DNA of 64,000 bases from Phragmites australis (taxonomy: Eukaryota > Streptophyta > Magnoliopsida > Poales > Poaceae), in contig NC_084929.1 of assembly GCF_958298935.1 (NCBI RefSeq), forward strand, positions 8,618,001-8,682,000, given 5' to 3'. A program made the translations under genes and the position numbers. Under the pieces are notes generated by a model. That model saw only the letters and a program-made list of their open reading frames with translations, was not told where the DNA came from and searched no databases. This document shows, one piece after another, positions 45,397 through 54,072 of the stretch (the stretch's first letter is position 1; every line of letters starts with the position of its first letter).

Positions 45397-45867
45397 GGAT
45401 ACTATGTTTGCGAATTTCTTAGGATAAACGGAAGGTACACAAGAACCTTGAGGACGTAAGTCATCATTACGCCTGCACATTCTTATTTGGTTATGTTTCC
45501 ATTGTCAATAGTATTTTAACTCTTTTAGTGTGTTTTCAAACCAGGCAAGGATGATCTAATGTGCCAACCAAGCTCTCACTGATAAAGAAATCCAAAATAT
45601 CCAACGTGACATGTGCCGATTTATTATGCACGAAGTCATCCACAAGAACGGTAGATTCTTTGATCGTGGAGGCGAATTAGCTAGCTATCCGAGACTTTGT
45701 GTGTGGGACAACGACTCTTAGCTATATAGGCTTGTGATGTTGTAAATATTGTTGTACTTGTGTTAAATGTTGAAATATGTGATGTTATTCGTATTGTTAT
45801 TGAAACTGTGTGAAATCTGGATGGAATAAAATATATTCTATTTATTTATTTTTTAAATAAATACATA

Positions 45868-46133
45868 CCACAGGTGGTTCTCATACGGAACCGCCTGTAA
45901 AAATCTTTATATCACAGGCGGCAGCTAATGTGGACCCCGCCTGTGGAAATGGATTTCCATAGGCGGTTGTCTTAACGAACTGTCAGGCGGTTCGTTAAGA
46001 CAACCGCCTGTGGAAATCCAGGCGATCACTTTTGCGCCGTTGGTTTTCACAGGCCTTCTGTCACAGGCGGGTGCACCAAACGCCTGTAAAAAGACGTTTC
46101 CACCCATTTATACAGTATCGTTCTGTAGTAATG
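45868..46133. repeat. 3' subterminal repeats of CACTA element 1
   Basis: At least eight copies in both orientations of ACCGCCTGT(G/A)AAA / ACAGGCGG are found. Two face-to-face copies at about 45960-46010 could form a hairpin (TAGGCGGTTGTCTTAACGAA against its reverse). Confidence 0.85.
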
Positions 46134-46196
46134 CATCCAGATATAAAATCTGAGGGACCCGAACACAAGGATCCGGCTGCCATCCCTAATGCAAAA

Positions 46197-46693
46197 GAAG
46201 CAGGTGCTTAACCAAAAGCCAACAAAGACAAAAGCAAATAAAAGCACCGGTCGCTTTGTCTCGCTTTAGAGGCGCGAGAAAAAAAAAAAAAAGCCGTGGC
46301 AGCACGCAGCACGCCTGCTCCAGTACGTTCGTGCATGTCCAGCTCGTGCGCCTATATACAATTATACATGCTATAATCTATAGGGAAAAAACATGCTAAT
46401 GGGAGGTGCTTTTGGTGGCTTTTGTGGGTTGAGTTCTGCATTCACCACCAAAGCTAGTCTAAATTTGAATACAGAGGTGTAAGATATTGAAATTGTCCAT
46501 CTAAATTAGAAAATTTTGTAGTTCACGAAAAAAATTGAAACATCAAAACTTATTTTGTTTAATTTATGGTCTAAATTGTACTTGGACTTCGGGTTAGGCT
46601 ACCTAATCGCAGTGGGATGTGCGGTTTCGCATGCCTTGGGCAACCTCGTTTCTCCGTACTGATCTAACCATCAAACATGCATAAACCCGAACA
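46197..46693. other. Unassigned noncoding stretch
   Basis: No gene or element end is recognised. It holds an A-rich run at 46279-46293 and a CCACCAAAAGC-type stretch. It may be ordinary intergenic DNA. Confidence 0.3.
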
Positions 46694-46701
46694 CCCTGGA
46701 T

Positions 46702-47706
46702 CAAGGTTTACATTACCGAGCTCCGGCGGTAACCGAAAATGCGTGATAACCGCGGTTACCGGTCAAATATTGAAAAAATTCAGAGAAAATTCATTTGGCA
46801 AAATTTGAATTTTGGAAAAAAAAATCGTGATTTTAGCTGTTTGGTAACCGCTCGGTTTGGGTCGGTTACCGAGCGATTTTCCCGTATTTTTGAATTGGTC
46901 GGTTACCGAGCGGTTTGGGTCGGTAACCACTCGGTTTTCTCGATTTATCGAGCGGTTTTATCGAATTTCAGCGCAGTTCAACAAAAAACCTAAAAAAGGA
47001 CTCAACCTTGTAAAAACAATAACTAATTCATCTGAGCTTCAAATCATGTGAAACAGATTTTGTTGGCTTCCTTGTAACATGATCTACATGATAAAAGTAT
47101 TTATACTCATAAAAAAGTTCAAATTTTTCTATGAGAAATTTTATTTGTTAAACCAAGTTAAATGCATAGTTTACTCTTTGCTAATCCAAAAATCATGAAA
47201 CTAATTTTGTTAGTCTTCTTACATGATCCTATATCTTTTAAAAATACATGAACTCATGAATTAGTTATTGTAACATGCATGATTGTGTAAATGTGTTACG
47301 ACTAGATTAATTCATAACTGACCCATCACACCTCAAAAATTAGTGAAACCACTTTCATTAGCTTATTTATACTATGATTTACGTAGAAAAAAATAGTAGA
47401 CATGAAAAAGTTAATTACAGTGCTGTTTCTTAACATATTCACTTTATGCTTGTGAACTTTGTAAAAATCATAGAGAATTTAATAAAACTCTAAATAAAGT
47501 GAAATTAATTTTAAAGATTCTCTTAAAATACATTTTATACAAGAAAAATATGTTTTTGTATGTTACACTTTTCCTTAACGTGAGTTAATAACTGAGCCGC
47601 ACGCTTCAATTTTTTTTATTTTTTTTTCAAACTTTCTCCCTATAGAATATGATGCAAACGACATTATTTTTGAAAAACATTTTCACATAAGGTTTTTTTA
47701 ACCCTG
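46702..47706. mobile_element. hAT-like non-autonomous element (1.0 kb)
   Basis: The left end is CAAGGTTTACATTACCG. The right end read in reverse is CAGGGTTAAAAAAACC. Eight flanking bases match at seven positions (CCCTGGAT at 46694-46701, CCCTGGAC at 47707-47714). The body has GGTAACCG/CGGTTACC repeats at 46730-46940, a known style of grass repeat, and an AT-rich remainder. There is no transposase. Confidence 0.75.
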
Positions 47707-48259
47707 CCCTGGACATATATGAATTCTTATCATCGGCAACAGAATCCACGCTACTATAGAAACTATAAAACCGGCACTACACAATCAGCTATGATAATAT
47801 GAGATTATTATTACTGGTCCTGCAACCAACAATAATAAATAGACTATCACCGTCGGTTCATAGCTAAAACTAACAATGATATCATCACTGTCAGTGCTGG
47901 TTTAATCTACAAACCGACAGTAATAAGGGATATCAGTGTCAGTTCATGATATTAACCGGTAGTGATAATGAGCTATCACTATCAATTCTAGCTAAAACTG
48001 TCGGTGATAATTCCACACAAAGACCAATACATATAATTTACATACAATTGATCATTCACATATTACTTCTGCCTCACATATAGCTCATCATTCACATGTG
48101 GTTTCATCATTCATTTATATAAAAATATAAAGTAGGTATTGATATGTAAAATTACATATATTAGTATCAATTAGGAGGACCCTGTCTCCGTCATTACATA
48201 ATTTGTGCATATAGGTGAAATGAGCCATCTCTAGATATAATTTAGTGGCTAATCCTATT

Positions 48260-48510
48260 GTTCTGTTTGGATATGCTTTTTTTTTTAGCTTTTTTTTGAA
48301 AAAAGCTAGAAGCTGTCTAAGTGGCTAGCTTTTAGTCCTGACTTCTGGTGACTTTTGACTGGCTGAGGAAGCAGCTATGGCTAAAATGAACTATAAGCTA
48401 AAAAGCAGGCTAAGATGGGCTTTTCTAGTTTTTGATGTGCTGAGAAGCTAAAATTTGTTGTAAAAGCCAATAACCAAAATTCAACCGTCATAATCTATCC
48501 AAATGGAGCC
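48260..48510. mobile_element. Short MITE-like element with TTTGGATA inverted ends
   Basis: The left end is GTTCTGTTTGGATA. The right end in reverse is GGCTCCATTTGGATA. Inner AGCTT/AAGCT-rich sequence could fold on itself. The element is inside CACTA element 4. A 16-bp direct repeat AATTTAGTGGCTAATC (48239-48254, 48527-48542) brackets it at a short distance. Confidence 0.6.
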
Positions 48511-48542
48511 TAAGTATGGCAAAGGAAATTTAGTGGCTAATC

Positions 48543-49489
48543 TTGAACTGATACAATTGAACACACACTCGACAGGGATAACGAAAATACGTGCAAGGTG
48601 CATGTGTAATAACCATGTCTATCGTGCTACATTCACATATATGGAAAAGTAGATCTTCCTTTTCATCATTTGCATGTTTAAAGATAAAAGAAATTTAACA
48701 TACAACAACAATGGAACATACAAAAAGGAATGCCTCAAATTTTATGATCCAAATTTTAGGACGATACTTGGAATAACAATGTATAGGTACTTTGTACTAC
48801 CTAAACATAACTACCTTCAAATGTCACCCCAAAACCTCATCAGACACCAACTATCATCATTGACGCATGAACATGAACTTCCCTAAGGCCACAAATTAGG
48901 GCACAAACATAAGGACTCATAAGTGGCACAAGCAAAATAACCTCTCTATCATCACTCTACACCTTATTTTTGTTATCTCAATGAATATATCATCTAATGA
49001 TTACAAAGAGAAGACTCAGAGTGATGATATTGATGAAAAATAGCCACTTCATCCTAGCCCACCCTTTACCTTATCATCATAAGCTAACAACATAATAAAA
49101 AAAAAGGGCCTCAGCTCAGGGAACGAAGTCATAAAAGCAACAACACAAGGACTTCTTGTTCCACACCTCATAGAATATGAGAAAGAATGAATGAGAATAT
49201 GTGGAATGTTGACTCATGCAATTACCCTCAACTATATAAGTACATAATTATCATAGGTCTATGTAAGCTATTGTGCACTTTATTCATAAAAAATAAGAGC
49301 AAGCTACATCTATTATCATTTAACTTAACCACCCTTCTTGTGTCAACTCTAATCCATCTATTTTCAATTAACTAAAATCGATATCTTTTATTCAAATATA
49401 GTTTCTGCTCACATACTGCTTTTATATATGCACAATAAAAGGTGTTGAAGACTGATTGTATGAAAAAAAACCAAAGTAGGGTGGTGGAG
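48543..49489. other. AT-rich noncoding body of CACTA element 4
   Basis: I see no coding blocks of note. The frames 48674-48886 and 49187-49375 are short and match nothing I know. Confidence 0.4.
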
Positions 49490-49695
49490 GGCATAGGGCG
49501 GCGGCTTCAGGTGGACGAGGTTGAAGAGGCCGGCGGTGACGTGATTGTGGAGGAGGAGGCCAAGGTGGTGGCTTTGAGTGGACGAGGTCAAAGAGGCTGG
49601 TGGCAGTGTGAGTGTGGAGGAGGAGGCCGGGGCGATGACTTTGGGTGGACGAGGTCAAAGATGTTGATGGCGGCGTGGATGTGGAGGAGGCGACT
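49490..49695. repeat. ~72-bp GC-rich tandem repeats (three units)
   Basis: The units share GTGGACGAGGT(C/T)(A/G)AAGA and GTGGAGGAGG(A)GGC motifs at intervals of about 72 bases. Proline- and valine-rich frames on either strand are by-products. Confidence 0.8.
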
Positions 49696-49857
49696 AAGTG
49701 TTAAAGAAAGGCAGAGAATTAAAGTTATATGGGTAACATTATCACTACCAGCTTTAGTGACCTACCGGTAGTTAAAGACTATCACTGCCAGTTGGTCACT
49801 AGAACTAGCAGTTATAAGGTCCTTATATAACTTCTGCGTGCCCTTTGTCTTCCGTAC

Positions 49858-50406
49858 ATGCCACTTCATTTCCAGCCCTTGGTCTTCCTCAATCGGCCAA
49901 TAAAATTGCACCTGTGGCTTCATTTCCATTCCACGCGCCCTCCCCGCCCTCTGCACTATCATTCACTTGTTCCTCCTCCACCGCCACCACCTATCGCTCT
50001 AGACTCTCCTCTCCATGTGTGGTCTCCACCAGAATTGGAGGATGATGATGTAATGGCAGCCTCCTCCAACATGGATGAGGCAATCTCCGATGACCTCTCC
50101 TCTGATGAGGAGGAGGCCAACAATGACAATTTGGAGCACTTTTTGGAGGGCACTCCACCACTGTGCGCGCTGATCTTGGATGTGGATGTTGGCATCAAGG
50201 ACGATGATGCCTCCAAGGATGATGAGAAGGAGGAGAATGCCAACGCCGATGACTCCTCCTCAAAGGAGGAGGAAGAGGAGAAGGACTTAGTGAATCTTGA
50301 GGGCTCCGACGAGGAGGAGGACACCACCAACGATGAGGACAACACCAACACCGAGGATGATGATTGCACGGATGAGGAGGAGGATGACAACAACAACATG
50401 AACTAA
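49858..50406 (+). CDS. Acidic low-complexity protein carried by CACTA element 4
   Basis: This is an open frame of 182 residues. The likelier start is the later ATG at 50053 (MAASSNMDEAISDDLSSDEE), because the N-terminal part before it looks like leader sequence. The protein is almost entirely Asp/Glu/Ser/Asn, ending TDEEEDDNNNMN. A TATA box (TATATAAC, about 49815) lies upstream, within the subterminal repeats. After the stop the frame continues with KKEIDKSSSMSDDDDQWCYQ, so the original protein was longer. Similar acidic proteins occur in non-autonomous CACTA elements of grasses; function unknown. It could also be noncoding triplet-rich sequence. Confidence 0.45.
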   Translation: MPLHFQPLVFLNRPIKLHLWLHFHSTRPPRPLHYHSLVPPPPPPPIALDSPLHVWSPPELEDDDVMAASSNMDEAISDDLSSDEEEANNDNLEHFLEGTPPLCALILDVDVGIKDDDASKDDEKEENANADDSSSKEEEEEKDLVNLEGSDEEEDTTNDEDNTNTEDDDCTDEEEDDNNNMN

Positions 50407-50970
50407 GAGGAGCTCAAGAAGGAGATAGACAAGTCATCATCGATGTCAGATGATGATGATCAGTGGTGCTACCAGAACCTTCGTCATCAACCACGCTCAC
50501 ATCCTATGTGGCTCACCGACGAAGAGGCATAGGCTCAATATCTCTTCTGCAATTCGTATGGAGGTTTTTGTGTAATCCGGGCCTTCTTTTGTACTAACTG
50601 ATGATCTTTCTTAGTATAGTTCAAACCTTATTTTTTTAGTTACCTTCTTAGTCTAAATTTTACATCTCCAAGCATGGGCAACATGTCCTCTCTGGAAGCA
50701 TGCCCCGTATCACTGCTGGTTTGTGGCATGAACCGGCAATGATATACTCGTTGTCACTATCTGTTCTTGCCACAAACCTGGTAGTGATGTATCGTTGCCG
50801 GTTCGTGAAATGAACCTGATATTGATAAAGGGTATCACAATCGGTTCCAATAGCCTCAATAATTTATTGGCTGTTGGAGGTTATGACCCGACAGTGATAC
50901 CTTAATTTTTGTAGTAGTACTAAATTGGTACTGATAGTTGGTCTTCTATTCGGTTTATGTAGTAATGCTA

Positions 50971-51293
50971 GGTGAGCTGTCTTGTGAAAAAAGGTTATTT
51001 TTTCTGTATTTTATATTTGAAAATTGGAGTTAGGACTTTCAAGAACTGTAAATTAAAGGATGCTTCTTCAAGATATCCAACCATTCGCAAATGTTATTTG
51101 CATGTGATTGACAATTATTGTTCTTCTTTAGCATTTTTCTCAAGTGGCCAAACATTTGCTGTGGGTGAAGATAATTTAGCAAAAAAGGACCAATAAATAA
51201 TTCCTAACAAGACTGATAGCATACCAAAAAATGAATAGCAAATGTACTGTACCGTCGGCTATTTGTAATGCTACACTCAGGAATTATCGGTTA
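50971..51293. other. Noncoding stretch between CACTA element 4 and the Stowaway MITE
   Basis: No gene is recognised. The 74-residue frame at 50972 has no known motif. Confidence 0.35.
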
Positions 51294-51547
51294 CTCCCTT
51301 TGGTTGTAAATGTAGATTGTTTTAGCCTCCTCAACTATTCTCTAAATATAAGTCATTCTCAAACTTCTATGTATTTTTTTCTCTTTTATTCCAGTCTTAC
51401 CCTTGTTTAATAAATACTACCACTCTCACAAATGAATGAGTTATCTTTTCCAATGCGGAATAAATAAAGGGCAACAAGGTCATTTGATCTACTTTCTTAA
51501 TCCTTATACACAAGTCTAAAACAACCTACATTTGCAATAGGATGGAG
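51294..51547. mobile_element. Stowaway MITE (Tc1/mariner group)
   Basis: The left end is CTCCCTTTGGTTGTAAATGT. The right end in reverse is CTCCATCCTATTGCAAATGT. TA dinucleotides flank both sides (51292-51293, 51548-51549). Length 254 bp. These ends and the TA duplication define Stowaway. Confidence 0.9.
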
Positions 51548-51549
51548 TA

Positions 51550-52318
51550 TTTTGTAGTGGGATACCGATTGAGGACTTAATTTAGACTACGGCATATAAA
51601 AAATTCTGAGATTCATAAAGAGCAAACACACTAGAATTTAGACATTCAGCTTAATTTGAAATGTACTACCTTAGTGACGTTCAAACATGAGCTATGTATG
51701 AAGGGCTGCCATGCACGCAAGTGAGGACATGCATGCATGGGAGAGAAAGCTTTGTTCGAATAATAATTTTGTAGCTAGCCCCAGGTTGTCTTGAGCAAAA
51801 GGTCACGTTTGCTTAGCATCGGAGACAAATGGTATCCTCCTAGCTGTTTCTTGGCAGGGGTACTCCATTGATCCTTGTTCAGAGATCAAGATAAGAATCA
51901 AACGACTGGCAATGACCTAGCTATACCCTATTGCAGGTAATCTAGCGTCGGTGCTCGCTTGAGCCGGATTTACGGTCAAGGAATAAAGGAACATTCGAAT
52001 CATGCAGCAAAGTATTGCACGTCACCGCGTTAAGGGGGAAAAGTTCATTAAAGGCCTAAATGCGCAGAACTTGTTAATTTACATGCCACGCGAACTATAT
52101 CTTGGTTCGAAACGATTAATTGCTGAATTCTTAGTTCAAAAATGTTGACGATAATTAACATAAAACTACGCCAAAATAAGATTATTTTTTGGCGTGGAAA
52201 AATAACTTGTGGATTAATTGAACAAGTTGATGAACAATGCGCAAATCTATTGACTCTCCGTCGTGGATTCATGACCATTCAAATTCTGCAGTAAAATTAT
52301 CCCAAATTGAATGTCAAA
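51550..52318. other. Downstream intergenic region of the DUF761 gene
   Basis: No coding block or element end is recognised. It is the 3' flank of the minus-strand gene at 52552. Confidence 0.4.
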
Positions 52319-52551
52319 CTAAAACAACAACCGATCGGTAGATGCGGGTATCCTCATGGTAAAACAATTCACGCACAGGGCCAAGCATTGTTCATTATTG
52401 CTCTCTTTGGGGGCCGGGGGGGGGGGGGGACCCATGCATGCATGTAACCACGGACACAAGACAAGCGCGGGCGTCTGCGCCCACACGCACGTCGTCACGG
52501 ACAAATCACCAAAGCCGCCGCAGAGCCGGCCAGCCGGCGGAGCTAGGCTAG
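52319..52551 (-). other. Probable 3' untranslated region of the DUF761 gene
   Basis: The sequence after the stop at 52552 contains a run of 14 G on the plus strand (52416-52429; C on the transcript) and an AATAAT-type polyadenylation signal near 52393-52400 on the minus strand. The exact end is not visible. Confidence 0.4.
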
Positions 52552-53244
52552 CTACCCGCGGCGGGGCATCTGGCACTCCGGCGTGGCGGCGGAGGGCTGC
52601 ATCCTCAGCTGCTCGTAGAACTTCCTGATGAAGTCGTCGGCCTCGGCGTCCACGCGCTCGTTGCCGCAGCTGTCCTCCGGCATGGCGGGGAACGGCGAGT
52701 CGGTGACGCGCAGCGGCCGGACCCCCGCGGGGCTGCGGCCCAGGATCCACGCCACCATGGGAGACGGCGTCGCTGTTGCCGCGCTGGCGGCCACCGCCGG
52801 CGTGCCCCCTCCTGCCTCCACCTCGGCGCTGAGCATCTCGAACGCCCGTGCCACCGCGGCCGCGTCGAGGCCGCCGTACTCGCCGCGCGCGCCACGGCCG
52901 CGGCCCTTGAAGGTGAAGAGGCCGTAGTGCGGGTAGGACGGCGTGGTGGTGCAGCTGAACTCCACCTCCCGGGGGTGGCCGTAGAACGACGCCAGCGAGG
53001 AGGACGCCGAGGTGCCGTTGGCCGCGAGCTGTCCGTGGCCGTGGCCGGCCGGGTGGGCGAGGAGGCCGCGCAGCGCCCTTCCCGCGAGCTTGCTGCGGCC
53101 GAGGAGGAGGTGAACGTCCATCATGATGCGCTTGCGGGAGAGGCCGCGGCGCAGCATGTGGCACACGGCGAGCACCACGTGCCACAGACGCCGCCCGAGA
53201 CCTGGCTCCATGGGCCGCCGCGCCGGCGTCTTTGCGAGATCCAT
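52552..53244 (-). CDS. ACRE146-like protein with C-terminal DUF761 domain (host gene)
   Basis: This is a single open exon of 230 residues. The start MDLAKTPARRPMEPGLGRRL (ATG 53242-53244) is chosen because the family N-terminus follows it; an upstream in-frame ATG at 53304 would add 20 residues. Residues 20-65 (LWHVVLAVCHMLRRGLSRKR, then IMMDVHLLLGRSKLAGRALR) match the N-terminal block of the Avr9/Cf-9 rapidly elicited protein 146 group. EVEFSCTTTPSY follows, and the C-terminal EADDFIRKFYEQLRMQ is the DUF761 motif (PF05553, 'cotton fibre expressed protein'). The middle is Ala/Gly-rich, as in GC-rich grass genes. There are no stops or shifts. The molecular role of the family is not known; some members are induced in defence or stress. 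The strong GC content contrasts with the AT-rich surroundings. Confidence 0.88.
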   Translation of the reverse strand: MDLAKTPARRPMEPGLGRRLWHVVLAVCHMLRRGLSRKRIMMDVHLLLGRSKLAGRALRGLLAHPAGHGHGQLAANGTSASSSLASFYGHPREVEFSCTTTPSYPHYGLFTFKGRGRGARGEYGGLDAAAVARAFEMLSAEVEAGGGTPAVAASAATATPSPMVAWILGRSPAGVRPLRVTDSPFPAMPEDSCGNERVDAEADDFIRKFYEQLRMQPSAATPECQMPRRG

Positions 53245-53449
53245 TAGTAACAGTTGTGGGAAGCAGAATTCGAAGCTCTTCCGAGGATCAATGTGTCTGC
53301 ACAATGTGAGTTATCAACCTGACAGTCCAAAGGGAGATCAGCGAGAGCTGCTAATTGATTTCTTACAGCTTGAGGGGTGATTAGCTCAATGAGCTTAGCC
53401 AGAAGGCTTGGGTTGATGGAATGGAATGGTAGGATGGGGGAGGAGAGGG

Positions 53450-53464
53450 GGAGGTATTTAAGGG
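53450..53464 (-). promoter_or_regulatory. Core promoter of the DUF761 gene
   Basis: The minus strand reads CCCTTAAATACCTCC about 210 bases before the start codon; TTAAATA is TATA-like. The leader in between is C/T-rich with no strong ATG. Confidence 0.5.
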
Positions 53465-53483
53465 AAGGAAAAGTTGCAAAGGA

Positions 53484-53497
53484 CCCCCCCCCCCCCC
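53484..53497. repeat. C14 tract upstream of the DUF761 gene
   Basis: Fourteen C in a row (G on the gene strand) lie just upstream of the TATA-like box. A G14 tract is found in the 3' region of the same gene. Confidence 0.9.
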
Positions 53498-53892
53498 ACA
53501 AAACACAACTTAGTATGGAAGGAAGGGTTAGTGCAAGTTACTTAGTATATATTTTTTCTGCTTGGACTTGAGGGTTTAGCCACCACTGCTACTATTGACA
53601 CAGCCATTAGTTGCTCTTTGAGTTCTCAACAATGGAATAGTAGTATGTAAAAGAATAGCAGCTAACATTATATTGTTGTTGATTGTTGACTTGGCTTTGT
53701 GGTTTATTTGGAAGAGTATGAACAGATAAAGCTTGCTCCTTTAATTTTGTGGTGTGTGAAATTGACACAAGAAATTTACATAGGTCGACTGGTGGAGTGC
53801 TTAAATTCCAAAGCTTCATAAGTCAAGTCTCAAAAAGATCACTTTGGAGAATATATATGTCCACAACTATTCAGGGGAGAAATTTACAGGGA

Positions 53893-54035
53893 GAGGTCAA
53901 GGGCGGCGGCAACAAACAAGCAAGACTAAGCTAGTTCAATGCAATAAAAAAAGATGAAAAATTCAAAAAGGAGGCCAATGGCGGCGGCAACAAATAAACA
54001 AGCTAGACTAGGTCAATGTCAAAAGAAAAAAAAAT
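53893..54035. repeat. ~79-bp tandem duplication
   Basis: GAGGTCAAGGGCGGCGGCAA at 53893 is repeated as GAGGCCAATGGCGGCGGCAA at 53972. Both are followed by ACAA(A/T)AA(A)CAAG and A-rich sequence. Confidence 0.85.
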
Positions 54036-54072
54036 CTCTCTCAATAAATATAAGAATACATGTTAGGTGAAT

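Larger units (their letters stand above)
42043..45721 (+). pseudogene. ULP1-like second gene of CACTA element 1, multi-exon
   Basis: The start is ATG 42043 (MGQKRTVTPKKPEAS). A phase-0 intron at 42307-42392 has clean GT-AG borders. The frame continues with LPFGIYTITQVGVKGEPIAP and FRNGCGFLVKEYVPITVTDW, with in-frame stops at about 42789, 42888 and 43080. A helical segment (EEQIQEQVKVEFMKMWNEKE) and the ATPCILHVPVGKGDFTVEAA module lead to a proline-rich linker. The protease-like end includes KFHEWYMRACC, introns at 44557-44639 and 44892-44972, DHYICIMLMPKSSRIVVLDS (catalytic His and Asp) and [12 protein letters not shown] (catalytic Cys). It ends LCVWDNDS at 45721. The family resembles ULP1 SUMO proteases carried by plant transposons. 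Stops, and a 36-bp duplication before the Cys, make it a pseudogene. Confidence 0.85.
39945..46133 (+). mobile_element. CACTA element 1, complete ends (6.2 kb)
   Basis: The ends are CACTACTACAAAAC (left) and, in reverse at the right, CATTACTACAGAAC. A 3-bp duplication CAT flanks both sides (39942-39944, 46134-46136). Subterminal repeats of the type ACAGGCGGTT / ACCGCCTGT lie at 39970-40070 and densely at 45868-46090. It carries a truncated transposase gene and a nearly complete ULP1-like gene, both on the plus strand. It is inserted in a hAT element. Confidence 0.94.
39303..46188. mobile_element. Non-autonomous hAT element, split by a CACTA element
   Basis: The inverted ends are TAGGGATGACAACAGG and, at the right end read in reverse, TAGGGATGGCAGCC. 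The 8-bp duplication is perfect. Without the CACTA insertion (39945-46133 plus its 3-bp duplication) the element is about 694 bp. It contains ACCCG/CGGGT-rich sequence typical of this abundant grass family, and a GC-rich stretch at 39480-39760 unlike the rest. No transposase is present. Confidence 0.9.
47749..50967. mobile_element. Non-autonomous CACTA element 4 (3.2 kb)
   Basis: The left end is CGCTACTATAGAAAC. There are two candidate right ends: GTAGTAGTA at 50919 and GTAGTAATG at 50967. Both are followed by CTA, while the left end is preceded by CCA (two of three bases match). Subterminal motifs such as CCGACAGTGATA / TATCACTACCGG lie at 47790-48010, 49735-49830 and 50700-50900. It has no transposase. 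It carries a MITE and an acidic-protein frame. Confidence 0.7.

Noticed and set aside
49422..49771. Proline-rich and valine-rich frames
   Set aside because: By-products of the 72-bp GC-rich tandem repeats.
52319..53185. 288-codon Arg/Pro-rich minus-strand frame and several plus-strand frames
   Set aside because: These are shadows of the GC-rich DUF761 gene in other frames; only the frame at 52552-53244 has family motifs.
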